Positions 22,909 to 32,255 of a stretch of 64,000 nucleotides of DNA are shown piece after piece. Numbering within the stretch: position 1 is the first letter of the stretch; every line of letters starts with the position of its first letter. Source of the DNA: Marinomonas foliarum (lineage in GTDB: Bacteria > Pseudomonadota > Gammaproteobacteria > Pseudomonadales > Marinomonadaceae); assembly GCF_003337275.1 (NCBI RefSeq), contig NZ_QPJQ01000001.1:124001-188000 (forward strand), in the 5' to 3' direction. The notes beneath the pieces are model-generated. The model saw nothing but the letters and a program-made list of their open reading frames with translations, was not told where the DNA came from and ran no database searches. The position numbers and the translations under genes were made by a program.

Positions 22909-23010
22909 GAATAACTTAATCCTTACAGTTTATTTTTCTTACAAATCCATAGCTTACCCGAAAGATTCCAATAAATATAGATACAATATTTTACAGAAAA
23001 CTGGCAATTG

Positions 23011-25128
23011 CTATTGTCCAATAACCCCCACGACTGTAATGCGTTTATGGTCTGGAACCTCTTGATACGAAAGTACAGACATATTCACCATACCGTAGCG
23101 CATAAAACGCGCCAACATGGGTCTAATTGGTGCAGAAACAATCAAAATAGGTGTATTTCCCATCGCCTCTTGCTGCTCTGCAGACTGCCTCAAAGAGGTT
23201 TGCAATTGCTCTGCCATCTGTGGCTCTAGGATCAACGCCTCCTCATTTTTAATACCAGACTGCTGACTCTGCTGAACAGTCTGCATTAACATTTTTTCTA
23301 ACTGGGGCTCTAAGGTCAATACAGGAATTTCATCAACACCATCTGCCAATGTTTGAATAATCAATCGTGACAAGGAGGTTCTTACTGCCGCAGTTAATAT
23401 CATAGGATCTTGGGTTTTTGGCTGAACACCCATTATCGATTCAGCGATCGTCCTCATATCTCTTAGAGGAACACCTTCGATCAATAGATTCTGCAACACT
23501 TTAAGCAAGACACTTAAGGGCACAGTATTAGGTACTAACTCTTCGGCCAACTTCGGATTGTACTGTTTCAATAGACTCAATAACTGCTGAACTTCATCAT
23601 GACCAATCAACTCATAAGCGTGTTTATGCATTATTTGGTTAATATGGGTAGCGACGACAGTACTAACGTCAACCACAGTATAACCATAGGTTTGTGCCTG
23701 ATCCCTTTTCTTTGGGTCAATCCAAACGGCATCCAAACCAAATGAAGGGTCCTTACCAGCGATACCATCAATAGACCCAAAGACTTGACCTGGATCAATC
23801 GCCAAATCTTTATCTGGATGCACTTCAGCCTCTGCCAAACTCACGCCCATCAGTGTGACTCTATAAGCATTTGGCATCAAATCCAAATTATCCCGAATAT
23901 GAACACTAGGCACCAAAAAGCCCAAATCTTGGGACAATTTCCGACGCACTCCCTTTATCCTAGCCAATAATTCACCACCCTGCGTTTTATCAACCAAAGG
24001 AATTAAACGGTAGCCAACTTCTAAACCCAGCATATCCACAGGAGCCACATCGTCCCAGCTTAAGTCCCTCACCTCTGCTGGTGCGGAACCTTCTGCAGGT
24101 GTCTTCGTTGCATTTTTGGCACCTTGTTTTGGCTTTTGTTTCTTACGGAATTCTAAAAAGTACGCCAACCCACCCAAACAAGCCGCTAAGGAGAGAAAAG
24201 AGAAATGAGGCATTCCAGGCACAACACCCATAATAGTCATCACGCCAGCAGCAACATAAAGCGCTTTTGAAGACCCAAACATCTGACGGACTATTTGCGA
24301 CCCCATATCGCCCGTCTCATTCACCCTAGTCACCATGATGGCTGCAGCAGTAGACAACATCAAAGAAGGCAGCTGAGCAACTAGACCATCACCAATCGTT
24401 AAGAGTGAATAACGCTCAATAGCTTGCGTAAAAGAAAGGTCATGCTGGGCCATACCGATCGATAAACCACCAATAATATTAATTCCAAGAATCAATAACC
24501 CAGCAATTGCATCCCCTTTCACAAATTTTGAAGCACCATCCATAGAGCCATAAAACTCTGCTTCGGAAGCAATTTCTGTCCTGCGTTGCTTGGCCTGATC
24601 TGCGTCAATCATACCCGCATTTAAGTCAGCATCGATGGCCATCTGTTTACCTGGCATCGCATCCAAAGTGAAACGAGCACTAACTTCAGAAATACGGCCA
24701 GCACCTTTGGTAACAACTGCAAAGTTGATAATCATCAAAATAGCAAAGACCACAAAACCGACAACATAGTTGCCACCAATCACAACCTCACCAAAGGCCT
24801 GGATTACCTTACCGGCAGCATCACCACCTTCATGGCCATTTAACAAAACCACACGTGTGGACGCTACGTTCAGTGCCAACCTCATTAAGGTCGATACCAA
24901 CAGAACCGTCGGAAACACTGCAAAATCTAACGGTCGCATGGAATAAATAGCGACCAAAAGCACCACAATAGCTAAAGCGATATTAAAGGTGAAAAGAACG
25001 TCTAGTAAAAACGCGGGAATGGGGAGAATCATCATCGCCAAAAGCGACAATAACAAAATAGGAATCCCTAGATTCCCACTAAAAATACCCTGAACCTGCC
25101 CAGTAAGTCGACCGCGGTCAAAATTCAC
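23011..25128 (-). CDS. flhA: Flagellar export gate protein FlhA
   Basis: Nonameric export-gate component. The 705-residue protein has eight N-terminal membrane helices (about 20-320), including the conserved loop GRISEVSARFTLDAMPGKQMAIDADLNAG. A linker and a large cytoplasmic domain (about 355-690) form the chaperone and substrate platform. The start is GTG with AAGGA 6 bases upstream. It lies 37 bases after flhB. Confidence 0.97.
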   Translation of the reverse strand: MNFDRGRLTGQVQGIFSGNLGIPILLLSLLAMMILPIPAFLLDVLFTFNIALAIVVLLVAIYSMRPLDFAVFPTVLLVSTLMRLALNVASTRVVLLNGHEGGDAAGKVIQAFGEVVIGGNYVVGFVVFAILMIINFAVVTKGAGRISEVSARFTLDAMPGKQMAIDADLNAGMIDADQAKQRRTEIASEAEFYGSMDGASKFVKGDAIAGLLILGINIIGGLSIGMAQHDLSFTQAIERYSLLTIGDGLVAQLPSLMLSTAAAIMVTRVNETGDMGSQIVRQMFGSSKALYVAAGVMTIMGVVPGMPHFSFLSLAACLGGLAYFLEFRKKQKPKQGAKNATKTPAEGSAPAEVRDLSWDDVAPVDMLGLEVGYRLIPLVDKTQGGELLARIKGVRRKLSQDLGFLVPSVHIRDNLDLMPNAYRVTLMGVSLAEAEVHPDKDLAIDPGQVFGSIDGIAGKDPSFGLDAVWIDPKKRDQAQTYGYTVVDVSTVVATHINQIMHKHAYELIGHDEVQQLLSLLKQYNPKLAEELVPNTVPLSVLLKVLQNLLIEGVPLRDMRTIAESIMGVQPKTQDPMILTAAVRTSLSRLIIQTLADGVDEIPVLTLEPQLEKMLMQTVQQSQQSGIKNEEALILEPQMAEQLQTSLRQSAEQQEAMGNTPILIVSAPIRPMLARFMRYGMVNMSVLSYQEVPDHKRITVVGVIGQ

Positions 25129-25165
25129 ACGACATCCTTAATGGAGGAGAATACACAAAACATAA

Positions 25166-26302
25166 TTAACTACCGTCCCACTGAAATTCATCAGGCACTT
25201 CTAAGTTTGGCATAGCTTCTGGTTGCGGCGCCCCCATACGAGCATTACGCAACTGATATACGTAAGCCAGCAATTGAGCTACTACTTTAAATAACCCTTG
25301 CGGTATTTCTTCACCGATTTCTGTATGGTGATACACAGCTCTTGCCAACACTGGAGATTGTATCACAGGGATATCATAGTGATTGCCGACTTCTCGAATT
25401 TTCAGAGCAATAAAATCACCCCCTTTAGCAAGTAGTACAGGAGCAGCCCCACCGACTTGATCATATTTAAGCGCTACAGAGAAATGTGTAGGGTTCGTTA
25501 TAATTACATCAGCATCTGGCACATCAGACATCATTCGGTTCATTGCAGCTTGACGCTGCAACTGACGAATTCTCCCTCGCACCATAGGATCACCCTCTTG
25601 CTGCTTAAATTCGTCTTTCACTTCCTGCTTAGTCATTTTCAATTTTTCTTTATGAGACCAAACCTGAAACGGCACATCAATAGCGGCAATAAGCGCCAAA
25701 GCAAGGGTAACAAAGATAAAAGACCAAATGACAATGTCGATACCATGTGAGATAGACAACTCTATTGACTGAAAAGTTAGACCTAAAGTCTCCGGCAAAA
25801 AATAATTCAATACTAAAGTGGCCACAACCCCCACCAGCGTCACTTTTGCAATCGACTTGAGCAGCTCCACCAAAGACTGAACCGAAAACATTTTCTTAAG
25901 CCCGGCAATAGGATTCATTTTGCTTAGCTTCGGTATTAGCGGTTCCCACGCAAAGTTCAATCCACCCAAGGCAATACTGCCAACAATACCTGCGACTGCT
26001 AGCACTGACATTAACACCACCATTGAATCCATCATTGTCACAACAGATTCATATAGATGAAAAATCATACGACTCAGATCAAAAGCATCAGCTCTTTCAA
26101 GCAAAAAATTAAAATCGAACAACACCGCTAGATCTCGAACAAGAAGCGTTCCTGTGCCATAAATCGTCGCGGCAGCAACAATTAACAATAAAGCAGCACT
26201 AAGGTCTTTAGATCTGGCGATATTTCCTTTATTACGTGCGTCCTGAAGCTTTTTACTACTGGCGTCTTCGGTTTTTTCGCTACCGTCTTCATTTTCAGCC
26301 AT
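25166..26302 (-). CDS. flhB: Flagellar export switch protein FlhB
   Basis: Switches export from rod/hook to filament substrates. The 378 residues have four membrane helices (about 32-208), a conserved basic linker (WSHKEKLKMTKQEVKDEFKQQEGDP) and the autocleavage motif NPTH (270-273), followed by the C-terminal domain. The ATG falls inside the restored fliR reading frame, giving an 8-base overlap with fliR if that gene is read through its frameshift. Confidence 0.97.
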   Translation of the reverse strand: MAENEDGSEKTEDASSKKLQDARNKGNIARSKDLSAALLLIVAAATIYGTGTLLVRDLAVLFDFNFLLERADAFDLSRMIFHLYESVVTMMDSMVVLMSVLAVAGIVGSIALGGLNFAWEPLIPKLSKMNPIAGLKKMFSVQSLVELLKSIAKVTLVGVVATLVLNYFLPETLGLTFQSIELSISHGIDIVIWSFIFVTLALALIAAIDVPFQVWSHKEKLKMTKQEVKDEFKQQEGDPMVRGRIRQLQRQAAMNRMMSDVPDADVIITNPTHFSVALKYDQVGGAAPVLLAKGGDFIALKIREVGNHYDIPVIQSPVLARAVYHHTEIGEEIPQGLFKVVAQLLAYVYQLRNARMGAPQPEAMPNLEVPDEFQWDGS

Positions 26303-27076
26303 GTAAATGAACCCCCCAAGTCACCTTCAGCCAATCCATTAACTCGCCAAAGAAAAGCAAATATATGTTTAAGAAATCATCCAGCATAATCCAGAAGAAG
26401 AACAGTGAAAATAGCATAATAATTGGAAAGCCAAGCGCAAATATATTCAATTGGGCGACGCTTTAGCAACAACACCAAACGATAAATTGATGATCAAAAC
26501 AGAAACAGCCAACGGCAATACAATAAGCAATGCTTTTTCAAACATCCATCCACCCAGCGATACTAACTGCCAATAACGCTGACTATCAAAACCACTACCA
26601 ATCGGCCAATAATTAAAACTCTCAGCCAAATACTCTATCATCACAAGATGACCATTTGTGCCTAAAAAAGCAAGAGCAACCATAGACAAGTAATACTGCC
26701 CGAGTGTTGCGACCGAAATACCATTTGCAGGATCATTAGACATAGCAAAACCCAAGCCCGCCTTCATTGCTGCAAGCTGACCAGCAAGAGAAAATAGTTG
26801 AAACAATATCGTGACGATAAACCCCAAAACAAAACCAATAACTAACTGCTCAGCAATTAGAACAATATAAGCAGGAGAAATAGGATCGTAATAAGGTACA
26901 TTTATAACTGGCGTCACAATAACAGCGACAAGAAAAGAAAACGATATGCGCACGCGCGAATTCACCAGTCGACTGCCAAATAAAGGCAGCGCCATGAAAA
27001 AAGCACCAATACGGAAAAAAGGCAAAAGGAAGCTGATAGTCAGGTCAAGTAACTGATCAGGATTAATTTCTAACAT
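26295..27076 (-). pseudogene. fliR: Flagellar export gate protein FliR, interrupted by a one-base frameshift
   Basis: The frame from ATG 27076 encodes 209 residues that match FliR up to GVVAKASPN and then stops at 26447. Shifting frame by one base at the CCC triplet (plus strand GGG, 26453-26455) continues the family sequence as NIFALGFPIIMLFSLFFFWIML to a TGA at 26295-26297. With one extra C the product would be 260 residues, the normal FliR length, and would overlap flhB by 8 bases. The lost tail includes the last membrane helix. Both parts keep coding character, so the change is very recent or a sequencing error. It overlaps the fliQ stop by one base. Confidence 0.9.
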
Positions 27077-27345
27077 CAGCCTATTATCATAGGTATATTA
27101 ATAAACAAACTTGTCGTGAAGTCCATCAGCTTAGTCAAAATCCAAGGGCCTAGTTGCATAATCACCAAAATGGTCACTATTAGCCTAGGTAAGAAAGATA
27201 AGGTCTGCTCGTTTATTTGCGTTGCAGCTTGAAACACACTCACAATCAAGCCAACAAATAAACTAGGCATCATTACGACACCTACAATTAAGACAATCAA
27301 ATAAAAACCTTGTCCATATAGATCTAAAACTACCTGAGGGTCCAT
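27076..27345 (-). CDS. fliQ: Flagellar export gate protein FliQ
   Basis: Small export-gate subunit with two membrane helices. The ATG at 27345 gives 89 residues, the normal family length, starting MDPQVVLDLYGQGFYL; the longer open frame would run into fliP. Conserved parts are LIVSVFQAATQINEQTLSFLPR. It starts 2 bases after the fliP stop and its stop overlaps the fliR start. Confidence 0.96.
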   Translation of the reverse strand: MDPQVVLDLYGQGFYLIVLIVGVVMMPSLFVGLIVSVFQAATQINEQTLSFLPRLIVTILVIMQLGPWILTKLMDFTTSLFINIPMIIG

Positions 27346-27347
27346 AG

Positions 27348-28082
27348 CTAAATCCCGAAACTCGCCGCCAAAGTACCCATAATCATAGACCAACCATCAA
27401 CCATCACAAAGAGCATAATCTTGAATGGTAAGGAAATAATAATAGGAGAGAGCATCATCATACCCATTGCCATCAATACACTGGCAACCACCATATCGAC
27501 AATAAGAAAAGGAATAAAGATCATAAAACCAATCTGAAAAGCGGTTTTCAATTCGCTCGTTACAAATGCTGGCATCAAGATAGTGAAAGGCAAGGTCTCC
27601 ATGGAGTCAATCGTTCCTTCTCGCCCTGCCAACTTAACAAAAAGAGCAATATCATCCTCCCTTGTTTGAGCAAGCATAAAGTCCCGAACAGGAACAGAAG
27701 CAGCTTCAACGGCTTGAACCGATGTCATTTCTTCATTTAAATAAGGCTGTAAAGCCACTTCATTTACTCTGTCCAAAGTCGGCGTCATGATAAATAACGT
27801 TAAAAACAATGCCATACCAATCATAATTTGGTTCGATGGTGTCTGCTGCAAACCAATCGCCTGACGTAGAATAGCTAAGACAACTACAATCCGTGTAAAA
27901 GCTGTCATCATCATCAAAGCCGCTGGCAACAAAGTCAGCGCAGTCATAATAAAGAGAATTTGCAATGAAACCGTATAATCTTGACTGCCGTCAGGATTAG
28001 TGACAACTTTCACTGCCGGCAAGCCTACCTCAGCCCAAGATCCCCCTGGCATCACCAGCAACAAAAGCAAGATAAGACGCAT
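27348..28082 (-). CDS. fliP: Flagellar export gate protein FliP
   Basis: Pentameric core of the export gate. The ATG at 28082 gives 244 residues; a GTG one codon earlier (28085) is the alternative and lies closer to the GGGGA ribosome site. A cleavable signal peptide ([15 protein letters not shown]) precedes the family motifs [24 protein letters not shown] and [28 protein letters not shown]. The 5' end overlaps the fliO stop and the gene is followed directly by fliQ. Confidence 0.96.
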   Translation of the reverse strand: MRLILLLLLVMPGGSWAEVGLPAVKVVTNPDGSQDYTVSLQILFIMTALTLLPAALMMMTAFTRIVVVLAILRQAIGLQQTPSNQIMIGMALFLTLFIMTPTLDRVNEVALQPYLNEEMTSVQAVEAASVPVRDFMLAQTREDDIALFVKLAGREGTIDSMETLPFTILMPAFVTSELKTAFQIGFMIFIPFLIVDMVVASVLMAMGMMMLSPIIISLPFKIMLFVMVDGWSMIMGTLAASFGI

Positions 28083-28501
28083 CACGTGGCATCCCCATCA
28101 TTTTTGTTCGCTGCTGCCTTTTCCCGATCAACCTCTTTCATCATAGAGGCAAATGAGGTTGTTTTAGATGGAAAGCTTCGCAGGTGACTAATAGCTTGAG
28201 GAGTCACACCAATTAACAAGCGCTCACCCTCAACCTCAACCAACATGAGCTTTTCTTTGGCACCAAGGGACTGAGCGCTAATAATTTTAATATCAGATTG
28301 GCCAAGCTTCATTTGAGCGAATTGAAAGCGCTTCATTAGCCAAAGGCATGCAGGTATAAAAGCGATAACAAAAATTAGAGAAAGAACAACTTTCCAAATA
28401 GATGAACTCACAGACATGTCTTGCGCACCAGCGGCGCACAAAAACGGAGACGCCATACAAAGTATGGCGATAAAAACACGATCAAAAGAAAAAAAGCTCA
28501 A
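28082..28501 (-). CDS. fliO: Flagellar biosynthesis protein FliO
   Basis: Membrane protein that assists FliP ring assembly. The start is TTG at 28501, supported by the signal-peptide-like N-terminus ([20 protein letters not shown]); an ATG at 28456 would remove it. One membrane helix (about 35-56) is followed by the conserved cytoplasmic part with [30 protein letters not shown]. The length is 139 residues, in the family range. It lies 6 bases after fliN. Confidence 0.9.
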   Translation of the reverse strand: MSFFSFDRVFIAILCMASPFLCAAGAQDMSVSSSIWKVVLSLIFVIAFIPACLWLMKRFQFAQMKLGQSDIKIISAQSLGAKEKLMLVEVEGERLLIGVTPQAISHLRSFPSKTTSFASMMKEVDREKAAANKNDGDAT

Positions 28502-28507
28502 TATATA

Positions 28508-28969
28508 CTACTTAAGTCGTCTAATACGCTCGCTTGGGCTAACTACATCAGTCAAACGAATACCGTACTTGTCGTTAACTACCACCACTTCGCCATGCGC
28601 AATCAATGTTCCATTAACCAACACATCAAGAGGCTCACCAGCAAATCGATCAAGCTCCACAACTGAACCTTGCGTTAGTTGCATCAAATTACGGATCGCA
28701 ATTTCCGTGTTACCCAATTCCATAGAAAGGACAACAGGAATATCCATAATTAGGTCAAGGTCTGACCCAACGCCACCACTAGGAACAGCAGGATTCGAAA
28801 GTGTTTCCAACTTAACAGGCTCAACTTTCTGTTCTGACATTGCTGCCGCCCATTCGTCTTCAATACCTTCACCATCCTCTGATTCACCAGCCTCAGACAT
28901 TGCCGCTGCCCATTCATCAGCTAAGTCTTCATCCATTCCTGCTGCGTCTGGATTTTGTTCTTCTGCCAT
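28508..28969 (-). CDS. fliN: Flagellar C-ring protein FliN
   Basis: Lower C-ring subunit for motor switching and export cargo docking. The 153-residue protein has an acidic N-terminal region (1-60) and a SpoA domain (about 70-150, IPVVLSMELGNTEIAIRNLMQLTQGSVVELDR). The motif DEWAAAMSE occurs twice in the N-terminal region (near residues 18-26 and 37-45), where relatives usually have one. It starts 1 base after the fliM stop. Confidence 0.96.
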   Translation of the reverse strand: MAEEQNPDAAGMDEDLADEWAAAMSEAGESEDGEGIEDEWAAAMSEQKVEPVKLETLSNPAVPSGGVGSDLDLIMDIPVVLSMELGNTEIAIRNLMQLTQGSVVELDRFAGEPLDVLVNGTLIAHGEVVVVNDKYGIRLTDVVSPSERIRRLK

Positions 28970-28970
28970 G

Positions 28971-29945
28971 CTACTTCGTCACCTTCGTTTTAAAACTTTC
29001 TTCCATTTGTACTGAATAGCGCTCGTTACTCACACCTAACTTGCCTTTAAATGTAGGCACACCATTCGCTCGAACGGTTACAAATTCAGGCATTTCTATC
29101 GGAATAACATCACCCGCTTTAAATTTTAAGACTTCACCTAAAGATATCTTTCTATTAGCCACATTTACCGATAAATTAACATCAATCTCTTTAACATCTT
29201 GCTCAAGAGATTTACCCCAACGATCGTCTTTTTCATCCACGTCACTCTGTACACCAGCATCAAGCAACTCTCTTACTGGCTCAATCATTGAATAAGGTAA
29301 CGTTATATGAAGCTCACCACCACCGCCATCTAGCTCAATATGAAAAGTGGATACCACCACAACCTCGCTAGGACTAACTATGTTCGCCATTGCGGGATTT
29401 ACTTCTGAACTAATGTACTCTAGTTCAAGCTTCAATACGGGAGCCCACGCCTCCGTTAAGTCAACAAACACTTGCTCTAACATTAATTGAACGATTCGGA
29501 TTTCTGTTGGTGTAAATTCTCGCCCCTCAATTTTTGCATGTCGACCGTCACCACCAAAGAAATTATCCACTAACTTAAAAACCAGTTTAGCATCAAGAAT
29601 AAAAAGCGCAGTACTTCTTAAAGGACGAAACTTTACCAAGTTCAAACTAGTGGGAACATAAAGGGTATGAACGTATTCACCAAACTTCATGACCTGCAGA
29701 CCGCCTGATGAAACATCAGCAGTACGGCGAAGCATATTAAACAAACTAATCCGCGTATAACGAGCAAATCGTTCGTTAATCATTTCCAAAGTGGGCATAC
29801 GCCCACGCACAATACGCTCTTGACTGGTGATGTCATACGACGCCACGCCATTGGCGTCTCGATTATCCTCTTCTGTAGGTTTTTCATCGGCGCCATGTAA
29901 GAGGGCATCGATTTCATCCTGTGACAACAGATCTTGAGCTGACAT
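28971..29945 (-). CDS. fliM: Flagellar motor switch protein FliM
   Basis: Middle C-ring subunit that binds CheY-P. The 324-residue protein has the N-terminal CheY-binding peptide LLSQDEIDALLHG (residues 6-18), the CheC-like middle domain (about 40-230) and a C-terminal SpoA domain (about 245-320). It starts 4 bases after fliL. Confidence 0.97.
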   Translation of the reverse strand: MSAQDLLSQDEIDALLHGADEKPTEEDNRDANGVASYDITSQERIVRGRMPTLEMINERFARYTRISLFNMLRRTADVSSGGLQVMKFGEYVHTLYVPTSLNLVKFRPLRSTALFILDAKLVFKLVDNFFGGDGRHAKIEGREFTPTEIRIVQLMLEQVFVDLTEAWAPVLKLELEYISSEVNPAMANIVSPSEVVVVSTFHIELDGGGGELHITLPYSMIEPVRELLDAGVQSDVDEKDDRWGKSLEQDVKEIDVNLSVNVANRKISLGEVLKFKAGDVIPIEMPEFVTVRANGVPTFKGKLGVSNERYSVQMEESFKTKVTK

Positions 29946-29949
29946 AATT

Positions 29950-30450
29950 TTATTGCATCACAAAGTTAGTAAATAACACAGCATCAATCCCACCTTGACC
30001 AGTTTCCTGCTCAAGAATGCCATTGATTGCATCAAGGGCCGCATTTTTTAATGCCATCTTCCCTTCAGCGGTTTGTAATTCATCAAACGATTGGCTTGAA
30101 AAAAGCAGTACCAAACTGTTTCTAATCAAAGGCATATGTAGGGTTACAGCATTAATCTGCTCAACATTTTTGGACTTAATAGACATATTAAGCTGCACAT
30201 ACCTCTGTTTGCCACCGACGATGAAATCCACCGTAAAAGCGGGGTCTAATGCCAGGTATGTAGAAGGCTCATTTGCTAACGCTGCCTCAGCAGACTCTGC
30301 GGAATCATCGGAACCACTAAATAGAAAAAAATATGCGCCAGCTCCGCCTCCGACCAACACCAAAAACAGGGCTATTATGATAATAAGCTTTTTCTTACCA
30401 CCAGACTTCCCTTCTTCTGCACCAATATCCAAACCGTCTTCTTCAGCCAT
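29950..30450 (-). CDS. fliL: Flagellar basal body protein FliL
   Basis: Inner-membrane protein that surrounds and supports the stators. Choosing the ATG at 30450, with AAGG 9 bases upstream, gives 166 residues starting MAEEDGLDIG; the open frame extends 8 codons further. One membrane helix (about 22-42) follows the basic GGKKK stretch. The periplasmic domain is about residues 60-166 (YLALDPAFTVDFIVGGKQRYVQLNMSI). It heads the fliLMNOPQR-flhBA set. Confidence 0.94.
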   Translation of the reverse strand: MAEEDGLDIGAEEGKSGGKKKLIIIIALFLVLVGGGAGAYFFLFSGSDDSAESAEAALANEPSTYLALDPAFTVDFIVGGKQRYVQLNMSIKSKNVEQINAVTLHMPLIRNSLVLLFSSQSFDELQTAEGKMALKNAALDAINGILEQETGQGGIDAVLFTNFVMQ

Positions 30451-30566
30451 ATTCATAAACCTTAGGTGTATCAAATTCTTTTACAAAACGCTTATCGCGC
30501 TCTTATGCATGAACAATACTCTATTCTACAAAGAATCAAACATAGCACCATCAATTTCTTGAAAGT

Positions 30567-32210
30567 TTAAGCGTAGTAATCAACACCAGACGCTGAAACA
30601 TAAGATAAATTGCTTGGATCCAGCTCATCCTCTAACTCATCATTGCTGGCGAGTAAACCTTGAGACGAACCATTCCCCCCGTCATTCGCCCTATCTTGAG
30701 CACCAGAAGTATCTTGCTGCGAAACATCCACATCAGCACGACTCAAATCCATACCCTGCTGAGCTAGCATATCTCTTAAGCGCCCCATCTGCCCTTCTAG
30801 CAAATCCCTTGCTTGGGGCGTTGCTGCAATAAAACTAATTTGAGTATTCGAATCACTGTCTACAGACACTTTAACTGTTAAACTTCCTAACTCTGGTGGG
30901 TCCAAACGTATATGAGCGGTATGGCCACCATCTCGAGCAATCCAAGCAACTTTTTGAGTCATCTCATTAGCCCAGCCCGGATGGCCCGGTGGTAGACTCA
31001 TTGTCAGATTATTTTGAGGTGTCATCGCTGGGCTATTGGCTGCAACAACAGCAGCTCGGTTAACATTGTTATTATGTAATGAACTATTTAAACCGCCAGA
31101 TGAATTATCATCCGCAAAGCTACCATCGATTTGCGCGGACATTCGACCTATCATGGCTTCCTGTTCTTTTTTACGCAATTCAATTGGTTCGTTTAACAGA
31201 ACACCATCGTCAGCTAGCAAGGTATCACTAAGATCAACAGCATCACCATCTAATGCCGTTGCTGTTCCAGCCCCTAACAAAGACTGGGGAACCGCTCCTG
31301 AGCGACTCTCTTTATTTACAACTGATCCCACTACAGCGGCTGCCGCAGCTCCACTTACAACTTTAGATGGATCGATTTCAGCCTCTCCTGTTACAGAGTC
31401 TGAAGCGGCTTTAGTGACAGGGTTAGCCATTTGAGATAAAACCCAAGACAGAGAGCTTTCACCACCCTCTAAATCAGGATCAACCATCTCTCCAGAAGGC
31501 TCAACCAAATTAGATTTAGCAGTCAAACCTTCCTCACCAACCACCGCCGGCGTTAACCCAAGCACACCGACAATATTTTCACCGTCTGTTGCAGCATCAC
31601 CAGATGTATTTATTGCATCAACGCTCTGCTCACTTTTCATTACTGATGCAGCTTGAGGCATAGCATCTGTAGTAAGCGCTTCGTTACTATTAAGCCCACC
31701 ATTTATATTTTTTAGTGGTTCAGCCTCTACAGCAGCCAATTTAGCATCTGAATTTATAGTGTTAGTAGTCGATAGCGTTGAAACAGGAGTTTCCTCATCT
31801 ACAGAAATAGCACCAGAAAGCCCTTGAATAGGAGTCGCTTCACCTTCACCCTGCAACTTTTTGCCGCTACCATCTGCTTTAATATCATTATCTTTAGATG
31901 CGACAGCTTGATTGGAAAGCCCAGCCTCTCCATCAGATGAACGATCCTTTATTGGTGTAAGATCTTTTTTAGGCTCTTTCGTCGTAGCTGCTTTGTCAGC
32001 TCTAGAAGCCTGAGCTTCAGGTACTGATGACTGTGTAGACGTAGAGGAATTACCACGTGAGGAAGCCTTATCAGAAGCAAGGGTATCTTTTGCTTTATTA
32101 AAGTCATTCGCAAAAGCATCACCACTCTTAGATGGAGCTTTAGTCGAAATAGGCTTTTTAGGTGGTACATTTGAAGATAAAGACAATACCGAATTTGAGT
32201 CTGTGCGCAT
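30567..32210 (-). CDS. fliK: Flagellar hook-length control protein FliK
   Basis: Molecular ruler that ends hook growth by contacting FlhB. The frame opens with TTG at 32225, but GGAGG sits inside that extension 6 bases before the ATG at 32210, so 547 residues are expected. The long N-terminal region is low-complexity and rich in Ser, Ala, Lys and Asp. The compact C-terminal domain (about 405-505) contains RLDPPELGSLTVKVSVD and FIAATPQARDLLEGQMGRLRDML. It lies between the HsbR-like gene and fliL, and a second FliK-like protein is at 10030. Confidence 0.93.
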   Translation of the reverse strand: MRTDSNSVLSLSSNVPPKKPISTKAPSKSGDAFANDFNKAKDTLASDKASSRGNSSTSTQSSVPEAQASRADKAATTKEPKKDLTPIKDRSSDGEAGLSNQAVASKDNDIKADGSGKKLQGEGEATPIQGLSGAISVDEETPVSTLSTTNTINSDAKLAAVEAEPLKNINGGLNSNEALTTDAMPQAASVMKSEQSVDAINTSGDAATDGENIVGVLGLTPAVVGEEGLTAKSNLVEPSGEMVDPDLEGGESSLSWVLSQMANPVTKAASDSVTGEAEIDPSKVVSGAAAAAVVGSVVNKESRSGAVPQSLLGAGTATALDGDAVDLSDTLLADDGVLLNEPIELRKKEQEAMIGRMSAQIDGSFADDNSSGGLNSSLHNNNVNRAAVVAANSPAMTPQNNLTMSLPPGHPGWANEMTQKVAWIARDGGHTAHIRLDPPELGSLTVKVSVDSDSNTQISFIAATPQARDLLEGQMGRLRDMLAQQGMDLSRADVDVSQQDTSGAQDRANDGGNGSSQGLLASNDELEDELDPSNLSYVSASGVDYYA

Positions 32211-32255
32211 AATTTCCTCCGACAATGTAGAGGGCTATGCAATAGAAAGGCCAAT

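Noticed and set aside
26440-26460. Programmed ribosomal frameshift in fliR
   Set aside because: No X-XXY-YYZ slippery heptamer is present and pairing after a -1 slip at CCC would be poor; a lost base is simpler.
27346-27393. Longer FliQ start upstream at 27393
   Set aside because: It would extend into fliP; the ATG at 27345 gives the family length and the conserved N-terminus.
28416-29015. 199-codon plus-strand ORF antisense to fliO/fliN
   Set aside because: It is an antisense shadow of two well-supported genes; its Ser/Ile-rich translation has no recognisable domain.
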